IMG/VR virus record: IMGVR_UViG_3300047480_000320
Location: 1-25,982 of that record
Direction: 5' to 3' (one strand)
Length of the DNA: 25,982 bases
DNA from: a virus
Part shown: piece by piece, positions 7,792 to 17,298 of the stretch
How the letters are laid out: each line of letters begins with the position of its first letter
Numbering within the stretch: the stretch's first letter is position 1
Made by a program: the position numbers and the translations under genes
The notes under the pieces: model-generated
The model's input: the letters and a program-made list of their open reading frames with translations, nothing else
What the model was told of the DNA's origin: nothing
Databases searched by the model: none

Positions 7792-7799
7792 TATTTATC
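7792..7799 (-). promoter_or_regulatory. Possible T4-type late promoter -10 element (GATAAATA)
   Basis: The minus strand reads GATAAATA, seven of eight bases of the T4 late consensus TATAAATA. It lies at the end of the DUF4815 gene and 26 bases before the ATG of the 163-residue protein, a sensible place for an internal promoter. In AT-rich DNA such matches arise by chance, so this is only a candidate. Confidence 0.3.
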
Positions 7800-8328
7800 C
7801 CTGACGTTTCAAGCCGCGGATCGCAAACTTTGAAAAAAAGCCAGTAATTTTATTGTAAGGGACTTCAATAGCTTGAGCTATTAGAGAGGTTAGTAATAAT
7901 ACTGTACATATACCCCAAACGGCATATCCTCTCAATTTAGAGCTTTCCACTACAGGTTTAAATCCTAATTTACCAATTACCCAACACATTGGTAAACCAA
8001 CTGTCATTATGATCTTACCAGCTAAACTACTCTTTTCCCTAACGCCCATCATATACGCCATTTCTTCAGCCCATGGGCGAGCAAGTTTATTCAAGTACTT
8101 GATTGTTAATTCTCTTTCAATACGTGAGTGGGTTTCTTTGCTGATAAACGGAATAACTTTAGGTCCATGTCCTTCCATCCAATCTACAACTGTCTGTGCC
8201 CACGCCAAGTAACCATTGAATACCTCTGGATGGGAATCACGCAAGTAACGTCCGAACGCTTGGTCGGCTGTGTTGATGTCGTCTTCGAAGAATCCAAGCT
8301 CATTTAACTTAGCACAGATGATCTTACA
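7795..8328 (-). other. C-terminal helical domain of the DUF4815 protein with two hydrophobic segments
   Basis: This is residues 1328-1504, set off from the beta-rich body by a Gly-rich linker (8329-8355). It begins CKIICAKLNELGFF, has charged/aromatic helices (FNGYLAWAQTVVDWMEG, LARPWAEEMAYMMG), then two hydrophobic stretches of about 15 and 20 residues and a basic tail ending KRQG. Confidence 0.7.
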
Positions 8329-11300
8329 ATCGCCACCACCGCCACCATCGCCACCACTAGGAGGTGCTGGATCAGGAGTAATCTTAACCTCGCCGCGAGT
8401 TCTCAGACGGAAAGAAGATGGAGTAATAACAACTGACCCGCCATAATTTGTTTTATTACCATCTGAATTAACAGTCGATGTGGCAAGTTCTTGAGTAATC
8501 AAAGATTCTTCCACGAATGGCAATAGAATGGAGTTGTTGTTGTATATTGCGTTATTTGTCGTTACATCATTTCTACTGAATATGCTATTCAAGTTGAATT
8601 GTTTTGTTTTAGGATGCAACTCACTCAAGCTTTGCTCGATTTTTGCATTGAACTCCTTGCTAGACTCTTCAGCAAAAGTATAGTCATCGAAATCGTCTAC
8701 GAAGAATCCATTTTTAAATCTATTAACAGAAGGGTTTATAGCACTTGGAATTACTAGATCTTTTACTTTTGTTTCCAATAAATTCAAGCTGACATAATAC
8801 TCAAGCTGATTAATACGCTTTTCGAGATTACCAATGTCAGTCATTGTATAACTCTTAGCTTGATTGTTCTCTTCGAAAAGAGATGTAGATATGCTAGATG
8901 TATACTTACCGATACGTGTATTAATCTCACCAAGCTCGTTACCAACGCTCTTATTGAAAATTTGTAGGTTAGTGTTGCTTATTGACAACGGTAATGATGG
9001 ATATGGGCTAGTAGATATAATCGATAGCGTCACACTGTCGTTAGGCTTGCGTGGAGGACGAGAGCCAGTAATAGCAGGCGTACCCTCTAATACTTGGAAG
9101 CTTCCATCTTTCTTTGCCACAACTCTGTCAACACGTGAAAGATAATATTCTGCATCAAACGCGATTTCAGAATCTGGAGTAGGGAATAGCTTATCGTTAG
9201 AATTAAAGCTTTCTGTGTTTGCTGGGTTAATTGGAGCTCCAGACACAGTCGTCGCAATTGCTACTGTATTAGCAACATATGGACGGAAATCGAACGAATC
9301 GCGCAAATCGAAGTATTGTTTATCTGCAGTAATAACTTCTGGAATTTCAACAGTATTAATAGTATTACTTGAAGCTGCTAATGTCTTACCGTCATTTATT
9401 GAGTATGATGAAACTGTTAAGAACCCTTCACCTGAAGATGTGAAATTATCACACTTCACCAACAACCACTGTGTGTTAGCGATCTCTAGTGTAGAAGTAC
9501 TTTTCTTAACAAGATATGATTGACCGTAGAAGTTACCATCGTGTCCTTGATCAATATAGAAGTGCTTTGTTACGTCAAGATCAGATGCAGTGTTGCCTAA
9601 GTAGACGTTCTTCAAGCGAACAGCATCCGGTAATCCTAAAGACCAAGGACCAGTGCTGCTAGCAACGTTGTTGCCAGTATAGAGCTTGATAAAGCTATCG
9701 CGGTGAACTGTTTTTGTCGATTGAACAGCTGTGCTACGCTTAACGTTATATGTAACAGCTGCACTTACAGCGCCACTCAACGTTTCATTGAGATATACTC
9801 TTAGTGTATTATTGTTAGCACCAACAACTACATCGCGATTGTCGCGAGATGCAAGAGGGATAGGGTAGAAAGCAGGAAAGAACTTTTTAATAGTGGCTGA
9901 TGTATTAGCAAACGCACTGTTACTATTAATTGAAATGTGTGTTGCGTTAGTAATACCAGTAACACGACGAATACAGTCAGTTGTTGCATTGGCTGCTAAC
10001 TTTACATAATCACCAACTCGTAGATTGCTAGAGAATGATGTTCCAGATCCAATTACTAAATTAGAAGAAGTAGTAACTGCCACTGTACCAGTTAGGTTAG
10101 CGGAAGCTTCAGCATTAGCTAACGGAACGACAATAATATCATTCTTCTGCGTTAATGTTAAATTACTACTAGCAGTATACGGAAATTGTTCACCGCTTGC
10201 AATCAATGATAGGGTTAACATACCATTAGCATACAAATCAACAGCTTCGTCTGTTGTTCGGTATGTGAAGCTTACTGCATTGGCTACTTTAACAGCGTTT
10301 AGCCCTGTCGGGAAAAGCAAATTACTATTATCAGTATCTTTTAAGGTAGCTTCGTATGCTGATGTTGTTGGGTTGTACTCAAGTACAGCATCAGCTACGC
10401 CGTCGTTTGTGCCATTGTAATATACAGAACGAACGTTGCGGAATACTTTACCAGCAGACATCTTGATATCGAATAGATAAGCGCGATAGATTGCTTCTGG
10501 TGTGCCAGGTTCTCCAGACTCATACACTAAAGATCTAATACGAGCTGTACCAATCGCACTGCCAGTAGGAGTGATTGAAGTAGTTGTTGGAGCGCTAACG
10601 TTTGTTAAGAACGCTTGAGCTGTATCATACAATGAAATTGTATCACCAGACTTGAATTTAAAGTTACCAGCTAACTCTTTAATGCGGATATGATTACCAT
10701 AGTTAGCAGTGATCACTTGTCTATTTTTAGTTAAAGTGTCAGTCGATTTTCTAACATCGAGGTATGTGTTCTTCAGCGTTTGAATACGCTCACCAGAAAT
10801 ATATGCTAATCCAGGATCTACTACAACTGCATTGTGGGTTGTATTAGACAACGATGTGTTACCATCGAAATCCTTATCTTTAGTGATTACCAAAAATTCA
10901 TCCACAACAAAGTCGCCACTAGTTTCACTAGTACGACGAGCAAATTCTTTACCTAGGATATTGTATACGGTATTTCTGTTTTCTTTGTATGGCTCACCAT
11001 TCTTGAATTCTACTAAGGTAAAGAATTCTACGTTTGCTGCAGCATTAGTAGAACTAATAGTCACTAGCTCAGGAACTAATTTCAAACGATCTGCACCAGG
11101 AGCAGCAAAGTTTGTTGTACCTAATGCATTATCATAAAGGGTGCTGTCTGTATTAACGTTGGCTGTTGTTTCAGATGTTTTAAATCCAACCACTACATTA
11201 TTAGGTTGACCAGAGTATTTGTCTACTATGATGACTTGTGGGTCGACGCGTAAAAAATATCCCTTTTGATATATGATACCTTCTGTTGTAGAAAAAGCAT

Positions 11301-12309
11301 ATCCGTTACCAACAGGAGCAGTAAAGTCGTTATTAGCAATAGTTACTTGAGCTTTGTAGTTCTTGCTTGATAAACTCAAAGTACTAATAGATGCTGTGTT
11401 GTTTGTTGGTTTAATTGTAACGTGTGGAGGGATGATGTAAGTGTTGCCGCCAGCTTGAACGTTAATATTAACTACAACGCCTAAAGAGTCAGTTGTAATT
11501 ACACCAGTCGCACCACTACCAACTAAACTAGTAACGTTAGCCACAGCTCCAGATGAACCACCGGTAATATTATACCCAGGCGTGAATGTCCATTCGCTTG
11601 TGTTTGCTGATGTGTTTGCTAAGTCAGCATTCAGAGGTTTGATTTGTAGTACAAGGGTGTTAGCTATAATGCTATTATTAACACCAATAACTGTCGCTTG
11701 TGCGCCAGTAGTAGCCTGCGTGATAGTTTCACCATTAGAGAAAGAGCCAGATGCTATATTAACGCTCAAAGCACTAACTACAATTAAACTATCAGAGTTG
11801 GAGAAGTTGACTCCTCCGTTATTAACATCCACGCTATAGACTGGATAATCCTTACTATACACCGTCAACACTTCACCGTTAGAGTATACAGACGTATTAC
11901 CAGTGTCGGAGCTGTTAACATATTGCAAATAAAGAGTATTTAAGTCAGGATCTTTTTGCTCGAAACCAGATGATGTTTTTACAATACGAGCAACTAAGTT
12001 TGAGCTATTCTTTACAAAAAGCCCTTCATAGGACACAGGAGATGTAGGCTGTCCGTCTACCTGTAAGTCTAATACCTTAATGTATTGGTAATTAGGAAGA
12101 TACCTAAAATTGACACCACTAATGATAGTACCACTCTTAAATACATGGTCACCAAAACGCTCAATCTGCTTTTGGAGAATTGACTGTAATTGGTTTAACT
12201 CACGTGCTTGTAGAGCGACGCTTGGTTTAAATAAGATACCGTAGTAGTCTTTTGATTCTGTATAGTCATTAAAATATGGACTACGGGATAAATTGGTCTC
12301 GAGTGGCAT
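7795..12309 (-). CDS. Large virion structural protein: DUF4815 N-terminus, C-terminal membrane-like domain
   Basis: At 1504 residues this is the largest gene here. The N-terminus (LSRSPYFNDYTESKDYYGIL, then KPSVALQARELNQLQSILQK and FGDHVFKSGTIISG) is the signature of DUF4815 phage structural proteins. The body is long beta structure with inserted modules: FSNGETITQATTGAQATVIG near residues 187-210 and VIGSGTSFSSNLRVGDYVKL near 750. A helical stretch follows (NLEKRINQLEYYVSLNLLET). Residues 1319-1327 form a Gly-rich linker, then a separate 177-residue helical domain begins CKIICAKLNELGFFEDDI. It contains two hydrophobic segments, about 1433-1447 (IIMTVGLPMCWVIGK) and 1461-1480 (GYAVWGICTVLLLTSLIAQA). 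AGAGGA at 12313-12318 is a clear ribosome site. It directly follows gp8, so it is likely a peripheral baseplate or fibre-network protein. The C-terminal domain could contact membrane, but this is inference. Confidence 0.85.
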   Translation of the reverse strand: MPLETNLSRSPYFNDYTESKDYYGILFKPSVALQARELNQLQSILQKQIERFGDHVFKSGTIISGVNFRYLPNYQYIKVLDLQVDGQPTSPVSYEGLFVKNSSNLVARIVKTSSGFEQKDPDLNTLYLQYVNSSDTGNTSVYSNGEVLTVYSKDYPVYSVDVNNGGVNFSNSDSLIVVSALSVNIASGSFSNGETITQATTGAQATVIGVNNSIIANTLVLQIKPLNADLANTSANTSEWTFTPGYNITGGSSGAVANVTSLVGSGATGVITTDSLGVVVNINVQAGGNTYIIPPHVTIKPTNNTASISTLSLSSKNYKAQVTIANNDFTAPVGNGYAFSTTEGIIYQKGYFLRVDPQVIIVDKYSGQPNNVVVGFKTSETTANVNTDSTLYDNALGTTNFAAPGADRLKLVPELVTISSTNAAANVEFFTLVEFKNGEPYKENRNTVYNILGKEFARRTSETSGDFVVDEFLVITKDKDFDGNTSLSNTTHNAVVVDPGLAYISGERIQTLKNTYLDVRKSTDTLTKNRQVITANYGNHIRIKELAGNFKFKSGDTISLYDTAQAFLTNVSAPTTTSITPTGSAIGTARIRSLVYESGEPGTPEAIYRAYLFDIKMSAGKVFRNVRSVYYNGTNDGVADAVLEYNPTTSAYEATLKDTDNSNLLFPTGLNAVKVANAVSFTYRTTDEAVDLYANGMLTLSLIASGEQFPYTASSNLTLTQKNDIIVVPLANAEASANLTGTVAVTTSSNLVIGSGTSFSSNLRVGDYVKLAANATTDCIRRVTGITNATHISINSNSAFANTSATIKKFFPAFYPIPLASRDNRDVVVGANNNTLRVYLNETLSGAVSAAVTYNVKRSTAVQSTKTVHRDSFIKLYTGNNVASSTGPWSLGLPDAVRLKNVYLGNTASDLDVTKHFYIDQGHDGNFYGQSYLVKKSTSTLEIANTQWLLVKCDNFTSSGEGFLTVSSYSINDGKTLAASSNTINTVEIPEVITADKQYFDLRDSFDFRPYVANTVAIATTVSGAPINPANTESFNSNDKLFPTPDSEIAFDAEYYLSRVDRVVAKKDGSFQVLEGTPAITGSRPPRKPNDSVTLSIISTSPYPSLPLSISNTNLQIFNKSVGNELGEINTRIGKYTSSISTSLFEENNQAKSYTMTDIGNLEKRINQLEYYVSLNLLETKVKDLVIPSAINPSVNRFKNGFFVDDFDDYTFAEESSKEFNAKIEQSLSELHPKTKQFNLNSIFSRNDVTTNNAIYNNNSILLPFVEESLITQELATSTVNSDGNKTNYGGSVVITPSSFRLRTRGEVKITPDPAPPSGGDGGGGGDCKIICAKLNELGFFEDDINTADQAFGRYLRDSHPEVFNGYLAWAQTVVDWMEGHGPKVIPFISKETHSRIERELTIKYLNKLARPWAEEMAYMMGVREKSSLAGKIIMTVGLPMCWVIGKLGFKPVVESSKLRGYAVWGICTVLLLTSLIAQAIEVPYNKITGFFSKFAIRGLKRQG

Positions 12310-12312
12310 AGG

Positions 12313-12318
12313 TCCTCT
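12313..12318 (-). promoter_or_regulatory. Ribosome binding site of the DUF4815 protein
   Basis: AGAGGA on the minus strand, three bases before ATG 12309, touching the gp8 stop codon. It supports the chosen start of the 1504-residue protein. Confidence 0.6.
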
Positions 12319-14078
12319 TAGAACTTCATAATAATCTTAATAACTTCTGTTTGGTTATTAGATCGTGATATTGGGTCTGTATTTTCTATATATAACACTT
12401 CTCCAGAGCCGATTACAAGGTCTGGCGGAAGCACTGAAACTAGATTCGCAGTTGCGGAACTAGTTACTCCGATAAGAGCATTACTGCTATTGATTGTTCC
12501 TCTCACGTCTGTCAAATAGATATAATTAGAATCAATAGAATGGAATACACCATTCGATAACTCAATAGAAGATTGGTAAACTTTTTCGTCTGGTGTGAAT
12601 GTGCCAGACACAACGCTTCCTACATAACGCGTACGTTGATCGAACGTACTAAAGTCCTTTGTCATGTCGTTGATTTCGAAGCTAACAACGTTGGCAGTAG
12701 CATTTGATGTTGCACCAGTAACAATTTTTCCTGGTATAAACTGACCACTAACATTAGACAACCTCAATGTGCTGCCACTAAAGGATGACACGACCCCATA
12801 TGCATTACTATTAGCTTGGGTCACAACTTCATCGCTTGCAAAGATGCCAATAACAGAGGAGAGTGAAAATTCCACGTTTGCGAATAATGGATCCTTCAAT
12901 AATCCAATTGTACGATAATCGTTTGTTGTCGGAATTGTGTTTGCTTCATTGTTTGCGAAAGATACAGAGCATCCAACATATCTTCCGCCTAACTCATACT
13001 CTGGATCAGCTCCGTGGCCACCTTTTGGACCCACAACAACGCTGAGTGATGCAGCATTAGAAACGCCACCTGTATTTCCCTGTACGGTAGCTGTAGCAAA
13101 GGAATAGTTGTATCCTCTGTTAATGATTTCCACACGATATATTGAATTGCCAGCAGCTGAATTTACAAGTGCACGTGCACGAGCCCCTCCACCATCGCCT
13201 ACAATAGATACTGCTGGAGTAACTTCATACGCCGATGTTGTATCTGGAGCGGTTTCAAAAGCAGTATCAATTGTAACAATTTTATCAGTACCTACTACAT
13301 TATAATCTAAAATTTTACGGATTTGACCAATGCCAGTACCTGATTTGATGTAGATGTAACTATCATTATAAAAGTCATTATTTGCACTAGCCGTAGCAGC
13401 TAAGCCATACTTCTTAGTATCTCCCCCGATACGGAGATTAGTAGAATTGAAGGTGTTTGCAATATAGGCATCATAATTAGATCCTTTATTGCTGATTGTT
13501 ATAACATCAATCGCTCCACTTACGGCATTAGCAGTCACATTGGCATTAGGTATGACAGGAATAAAATCTGCAGTAGCAAATTTATCAAATTCTCCCTTAG
13601 TAATGCTATACATATATTTCCACACATACCCATCACTAGTACTGTAGTACTCATCATCAGCACTAGTATCAGATATTTGCGGTTGGTCTGTTGAAGCTGT
13701 ATTGCTGTTGTTGTCTAATACTTTAAACACATGGTATGAAGATGCTGCATTCGTTACAGCATAAAAAGCTGCATTAGAAAGATCTGTATTACTACGGTAA
13801 GGAGTGTATACAGTATTTGATGTCCAGTCATGACGCGGCACCATTATCTTCACATCGTCAGATGTAACTCTTTTTCCAAAAACCATATTACGATAAGAGT
13901 CGACGGAAATTTCTTCCACGCTATTAATCGGATCAGCAATTGAACTATCTCCATTAGCATATGGCGTGTGACGCCCTGCAAAAATATAGTATACAGTGTT
14001 TGCTGCTTCCGTGATAGATTCACGGAGCTGTTTTGCGTTATTTAATCTAAAATAATCAGTTATTAGTTGCTTTGCCAT
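12318..14078 (-). CDS. 8: Baseplate wedge subunit gp8
   Basis: Both ends match T4 gp8. Near the start are VYYIFAGRHTPYANG (29-43), VKIMVPRHDWTS (76-87; T4 gp8 has VIPRRDWG in this place) and YVWKYMYSI (151-159). The end is EVLYIENTDPISRSNNQTEV plus IKIIMKF, matching T4 MIYMENRPPI...INILFTF. T4 gp8 has 334 residues and this one 586. The extra length comes from two regions: about 185-350 (internal 'NKGSNY / NRGYNY' type modules) and 405-548 (two copies of an FxxxExVxQ...SxATANxVS module). In T4, gp8 dimers sit at the wedge periphery with gp7 and gp10. It lies directly after the gp7-like gene with one base between. No strong ribosome site is visible, which fits coupled translation. Confidence 0.92.
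   Translation of the reverse strand: MAKQLITDYFRLNNAKQLRESITEAANTVYYIFAGRHTPYANGDSSIADPINSVEEISVDSYRNMVFGKRVTSDDVKIMVPRHDWTSNTVYTPYRSNTDLSNAAFYAVTNAASSYHVFKVLDNNSNTASTDQPQISDTSADDEYYSTSDGYVWKYMYSITKGEFDKFATADFIPVIPNANVTANAVSGAIDVITISNKGSNYDAYIANTFNSTNLRIGGDTKKYGLAATASANNDFYNDSYIYIKSGTGIGQIRKILDYNVVGTDKIVTIDTAFETAPDTTSAYEVTPAVSIVGDGGGARARALVNSAAGNSIYRVEIINRGYNYSFATATVQGNTGGVSNAASLSVVVGPKGGHGADPEYELGGRYVGCSVSFANNEANTIPTTNDYRTIGLLKDPLFANVEFSLSSVIGIFASDEVVTQANSNAYGVVSSFSGSTLRLSNVSGQFIPGKIVTGATSNATANVVSFEINDMTKDFSTFDQRTRYVGSVVSGTFTPDEKVYQSSIELSNGVFHSIDSNYIYLTDVRGTINSSNALIGVTSSATANLVSVLPPDLVIGSGEVLYIENTDPISRSNNQTEVIKIIMKF
12435..12866 (-). other. Two tandem beta modules in gp8 (residues 405-548)
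   Basis: Two units, each with an FxxxExVxQ half and an IxGxTSxATANxVS half, lie just before the conserved gp8 C-terminus. T4 gp8 has no counterpart in this place. Confidence 0.55.
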
Positions 14079-14079
14079 A

Positions 14080-17000
14080 TTAGGTATCTAATGTAATGCT
14101 GATATAAGAAGCATTCGATGTTGCGCCTGAATTAGCTCCAGTTATAACAGATGACTGAACAAACTGTCCAGAAACGTTTGCTATGTGTAGGGTATTTATA
14201 GAGGTTATAACCGTGTAAGTATTGGATGCATTGTTAACTGCAGCTGTGTTAGCGTATGCATTTGATGTTGCTCCATACACAATACTATTAGCTGTCCATG
14301 TTCCAGATACTGTCCATATTTCTACAAGTGTATTATTAGCAGCAACGACAGTACCGTTTGCGGAATGTGTGCCACCCATTGTGTTAGATTGATACACAAT
14401 TTCTCCCACGGCAAAGGAACCAGTAACAGTATTACCTTGCTGGATGTTATTAATCGTGAGCTCTCTTCCTATAACTGCCTCAATATCAACTCCTGTATCG
14501 ATGGTTCCTTCTATCATACTTGTATATAAAGTACTATGGGTTGCGTTCGATGTAACTGCTACTACTGTAGCGCTACTAGTATTACCGCTAAAACTTGGTG
14601 TAGATATTTGCGTATTTGATTCTATGTATGGAGCACTGTTTGCAATTACTATCACGCCAGTGTGACCTTTATAAACCCCGTTTGCAGTGCTTTGAATTAA
14701 CTTCTCCCCAACAACGTAAGTTCCATTACCACTAACAACGTTAACGTTATATTGTCGAGGAATAACAGGAATTAAGTTACTATCTTCATAATCAGCATAT
14801 GAGTCGAATATAACTTTTCCAAAAAACGTTGTACCAGCTGTATGAACAACATCTTTCAATACTCTAGAGTATTTTTCTAAAGGAATACGTGCACGCACTT
14901 CATAGCTATACTCTTGATAATATTCCCCGTCGTGTATTTTGGAAGATCCATCTACGAAGCCACGTTCTGTTTCATAATATCCTTCACTTTGTCCTTGATC
15001 GTTCAACACAACCCTAGCTGTAACATCATATACTCCACCATCAAGAGACATCGACACTGTTTCATCTTGAACGTAACCAAATCCAGAATCAACAACTTCT
15101 AATGCAGATACTACTGTATTAGCTACCTGCACGTTAGCACTAACGACAGCATTCTCACCCACAGGAAGAGTTGAATAATCAGCAGCTGCGTCTAAAATTG
15201 TAGCAGATGAGCCTGACAACTTACCGACAATATTCTGATTTGAATAGAATTCTGTAGTCAAGTTTAAACGTTTCACTGCAATTGCGGAAGAATTGCTAGT
15301 TTTTACGGATCCTGTAGCTGTTGTCACTAACGTCACTGGCGTCACGGTTGCAATTGTAGCAGACGCGTTCGTTGTTAGTGTTTGTAGGCTATATGTATTG
15401 ACAAACGTACCAGTAGTGTCGCTAATCTTAATTGAGCCTGATCCTGCAACCACAGATGATTGATAAACAAATCCAGTTGCGGTGTTGGCTGTTCCGTTAC
15501 TCTGCCAAACATATTCTCCAATTTCTGGAACAACCATTGATGCTCCGTTTGCAGCTGTTCCAGTAAATCCTGTTACCTCAACTTGCTGTCCAACTGAATT
15601 AGAAGATGCCTCTACAATCTCACCAGGCACAAAAAGACCAGTAAGATTTGTTAGTTTAATAGTTAGGTCATGTTTGTCTAACGCTGCTACCTCTGGCTCT
15701 AATATAACTACGCGCGGATCAGCATTATAGCCATCACCAGGGTTAATACCTGTTAATACTGATATTTCTCCAATAGTCTTATTGCTGAATCTAAGTATAT
15801 TTTGGAGAGTCGTATTAATGTCGCCTGCAGGGTATTTCGGAAAGCCATATCCATTGGCAGCTACGTTTGAATTGCTACCATCTAGTAACACACTCATAAA
15901 TGCCACATTACCAGTGTTATTGGCTCGCAATAAGTCGGAGAATATTAGAACCGTCTGCTCGTTCGTCAATCCACCCACACTAAATTTTGCACTAGTACCA
16001 GTACTACGTACTGATACGTTAGCATAAGTGTTGCTTGTCAATCCAACGATATAGTTACCTGGATATGTAACAAATTGGTTAGTTGTATTAAATACACTAA
16101 TTGATGTATTTGAGGTATACATCACGTTGCCTGTAGCACTCGAATCAGTAAACGTATCAATTACAGCTGTTACACTATTACCACTAAGACTGATGGTTGC
16201 ATCAGTCGCCACATTTCCAGACACTGGGACTACTACCATTGTACCGGATGTGTTATTAGTTGGAGTATTAAGAACAACCACAGCATTCGCTGATACAACG
16301 CCATTGCCGTAATAGTTTTCCACTACAGTTCCAACGGCAAAAGCGGCTGAGTTTGTAGTGGTAGAATATTCAATAGTGGCAAGAGGTTGACGTACTGTCT
16401 CAAAGCGCTCGAATTCTGTTATTGAGCTGTTAGCATTTGTGAGATTAGTAAGTGTTAGGTTTGTATTGGATATAATAACTTGAGCATTTGTGCTGTATCC
16501 GAATCCACCACTTTCAATTTTAAAGTTTACACGGCCTGTTTCCGTTGAGATTTCGGTTACGCGTGCTTTACCTTGTTGACCGCTTCCAGTTTTAAGAGTG
16601 AGCACATCTCCAATATTAAAATCTCGGCCACCATTCAACACAATTAATTCAGATAATGATCCAATAACTTTAGGTGCACCTTCTACTATCGGATTAGATG
16701 CATCTACAATACGCTCATTGTAGGTGAAGGTTCCCTGTCGAGCGCTTATGTAAAACACATCGATAAATTTGCCCTGTACGCGCTTGCGTACAATACGTTC
16801 TATAAACGCTGACGCACCAGACGTAGTGCCAAGTACCGTCTTACCGACGAAACTGTCATTCCTACTTCCAGGACTTACTTCAATATATTCTGGAATAAAC
16901 CACTGCCCGTCTGAAGCCTTTAGCAAATCATCCCCTGGATAATAAACTTTAGCTTCAACGTTGTAGAGCAAACGGAATAATAACTCTATACCGCGCTGCG

Positions 17001-17298
17001 TACCTTTTGTGCGGTATAAGTCTTGAATATGTTTGATTAGAAGTCTTTTGTTTGTAGAGACCTCGTATGGCAAATCTTTTAAATATTTTTCTTTGAAATG
17101 TACAACAAACGCATCAATCGTTTTATCAATGTCACGATACTCAAACATATTACGACTTAGCTGAATAGCTTGGCCATTACTTTCCATCCATTCGTAATAG
17201 GCTTTCATGAAAGCAATAAAGTCAGTTCCCTCATCTTTATAGAAAGATGGAAACTGAGACTCGATAAATGGGGAGATGTGGTTTTCTATATCTCTCAT
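14080..17298 (-). CDS. Baseplate wedge protein, gp7-like by position
   Basis: A 1072-residue protein between gp6 and gp8, the place and size of T4 gp7 (1032 residues), but I see no direct sequence match to T4 gp7. The N-terminal 150 residues (MRDIENHISPFIESQFPSFY, FIAFMKAYYEWMES, RTKGTQRGIELLFRLLYNVE) are a helical domain seen in large tail proteins of marine T4-like phages. A long beta region of repeated modules follows. Near residues 780-830 is GYYETERGFVDGSSKIHDGE then YYQEYSYEVRARIPLEKYSR, a widespread phage tail motif. About 955-1070 carry repeated FAVGEIVYQSN / YGATSNAYANT / ITGANSGATSN modules. The start overlaps the gp6 stop by four bases. Function as the wedge initiator that joins gp8, gp6 and the periphery is inferred from position. 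Confidence 0.75.
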   Translation of the reverse strand: MRDIENHISPFIESQFPSFYKDEGTDFIAFMKAYYEWMESNGQAIQLSRNMFEYRDIDKTIDAFVVHFKEKYLKDLPYEVSTNKRLLIKHIQDLYRTKGTQRGIELLFRLLYNVEAKVYYPGDDLLKASDGQWFIPEYIEVSPGSRNDSFVGKTVLGTTSGASAFIERIVRKRVQGKFIDVFYISARQGTFTYNERIVDASNPIVEGAPKVIGSLSELIVLNGGRDFNIGDVLTLKTGSGQQGKARVTEISTETGRVNFKIESGGFGYSTNAQVIISNTNLTLTNLTNANSSITEFERFETVRQPLATIEYSTTTNSAAFAVGTVVENYYGNGVVSANAVVVLNTPTNNTSGTMVVVPVSGNVATDATISLSGNSVTAVIDTFTDSSATGNVMYTSNTSISVFNTTNQFVTYPGNYIVGLTSNTYANVSVRSTGTSAKFSVGGLTNEQTVLIFSDLLRANNTGNVAFMSVLLDGSNSNVAANGYGFPKYPAGDINTTLQNILRFSNKTIGEISVLTGINPGDGYNADPRVVILEPEVAALDKHDLTIKLTNLTGLFVPGEIVEASSNSVGQQVEVTGFTGTAANGASMVVPEIGEYVWQSNGTANTATGFVYQSSVVAGSGSIKISDTTGTFVNTYSLQTLTTNASATIATVTPVTLVTTATGSVKTSNSSAIAVKRLNLTTEFYSNQNIVGKLSGSSATILDAAADYSTLPVGENAVVSANVQVANTVVSALEVVDSGFGYVQDETVSMSLDGGVYDVTARVVLNDQGQSEGYYETERGFVDGSSKIHDGEYYQEYSYEVRARIPLEKYSRVLKDVVHTAGTTFFGKVIFDSYADYEDSNLIPVIPRQYNVNVVSGNGTYVVGEKLIQSTANGVYKGHTGVIVIANSAPYIESNTQISTPSFSGNTSSATVVAVTSNATHSTLYTSMIEGTIDTGVDIEAVIGRELTINNIQQGNTVTGSFAVGEIVYQSNTMGGTHSANGTVVAANNTLVEIWTVSGTWTANSIVYGATSNAYANTAAVNNASNTYTVITSINTLHIANVSGQFVQSSVITGANSGATSNASYISITLDT

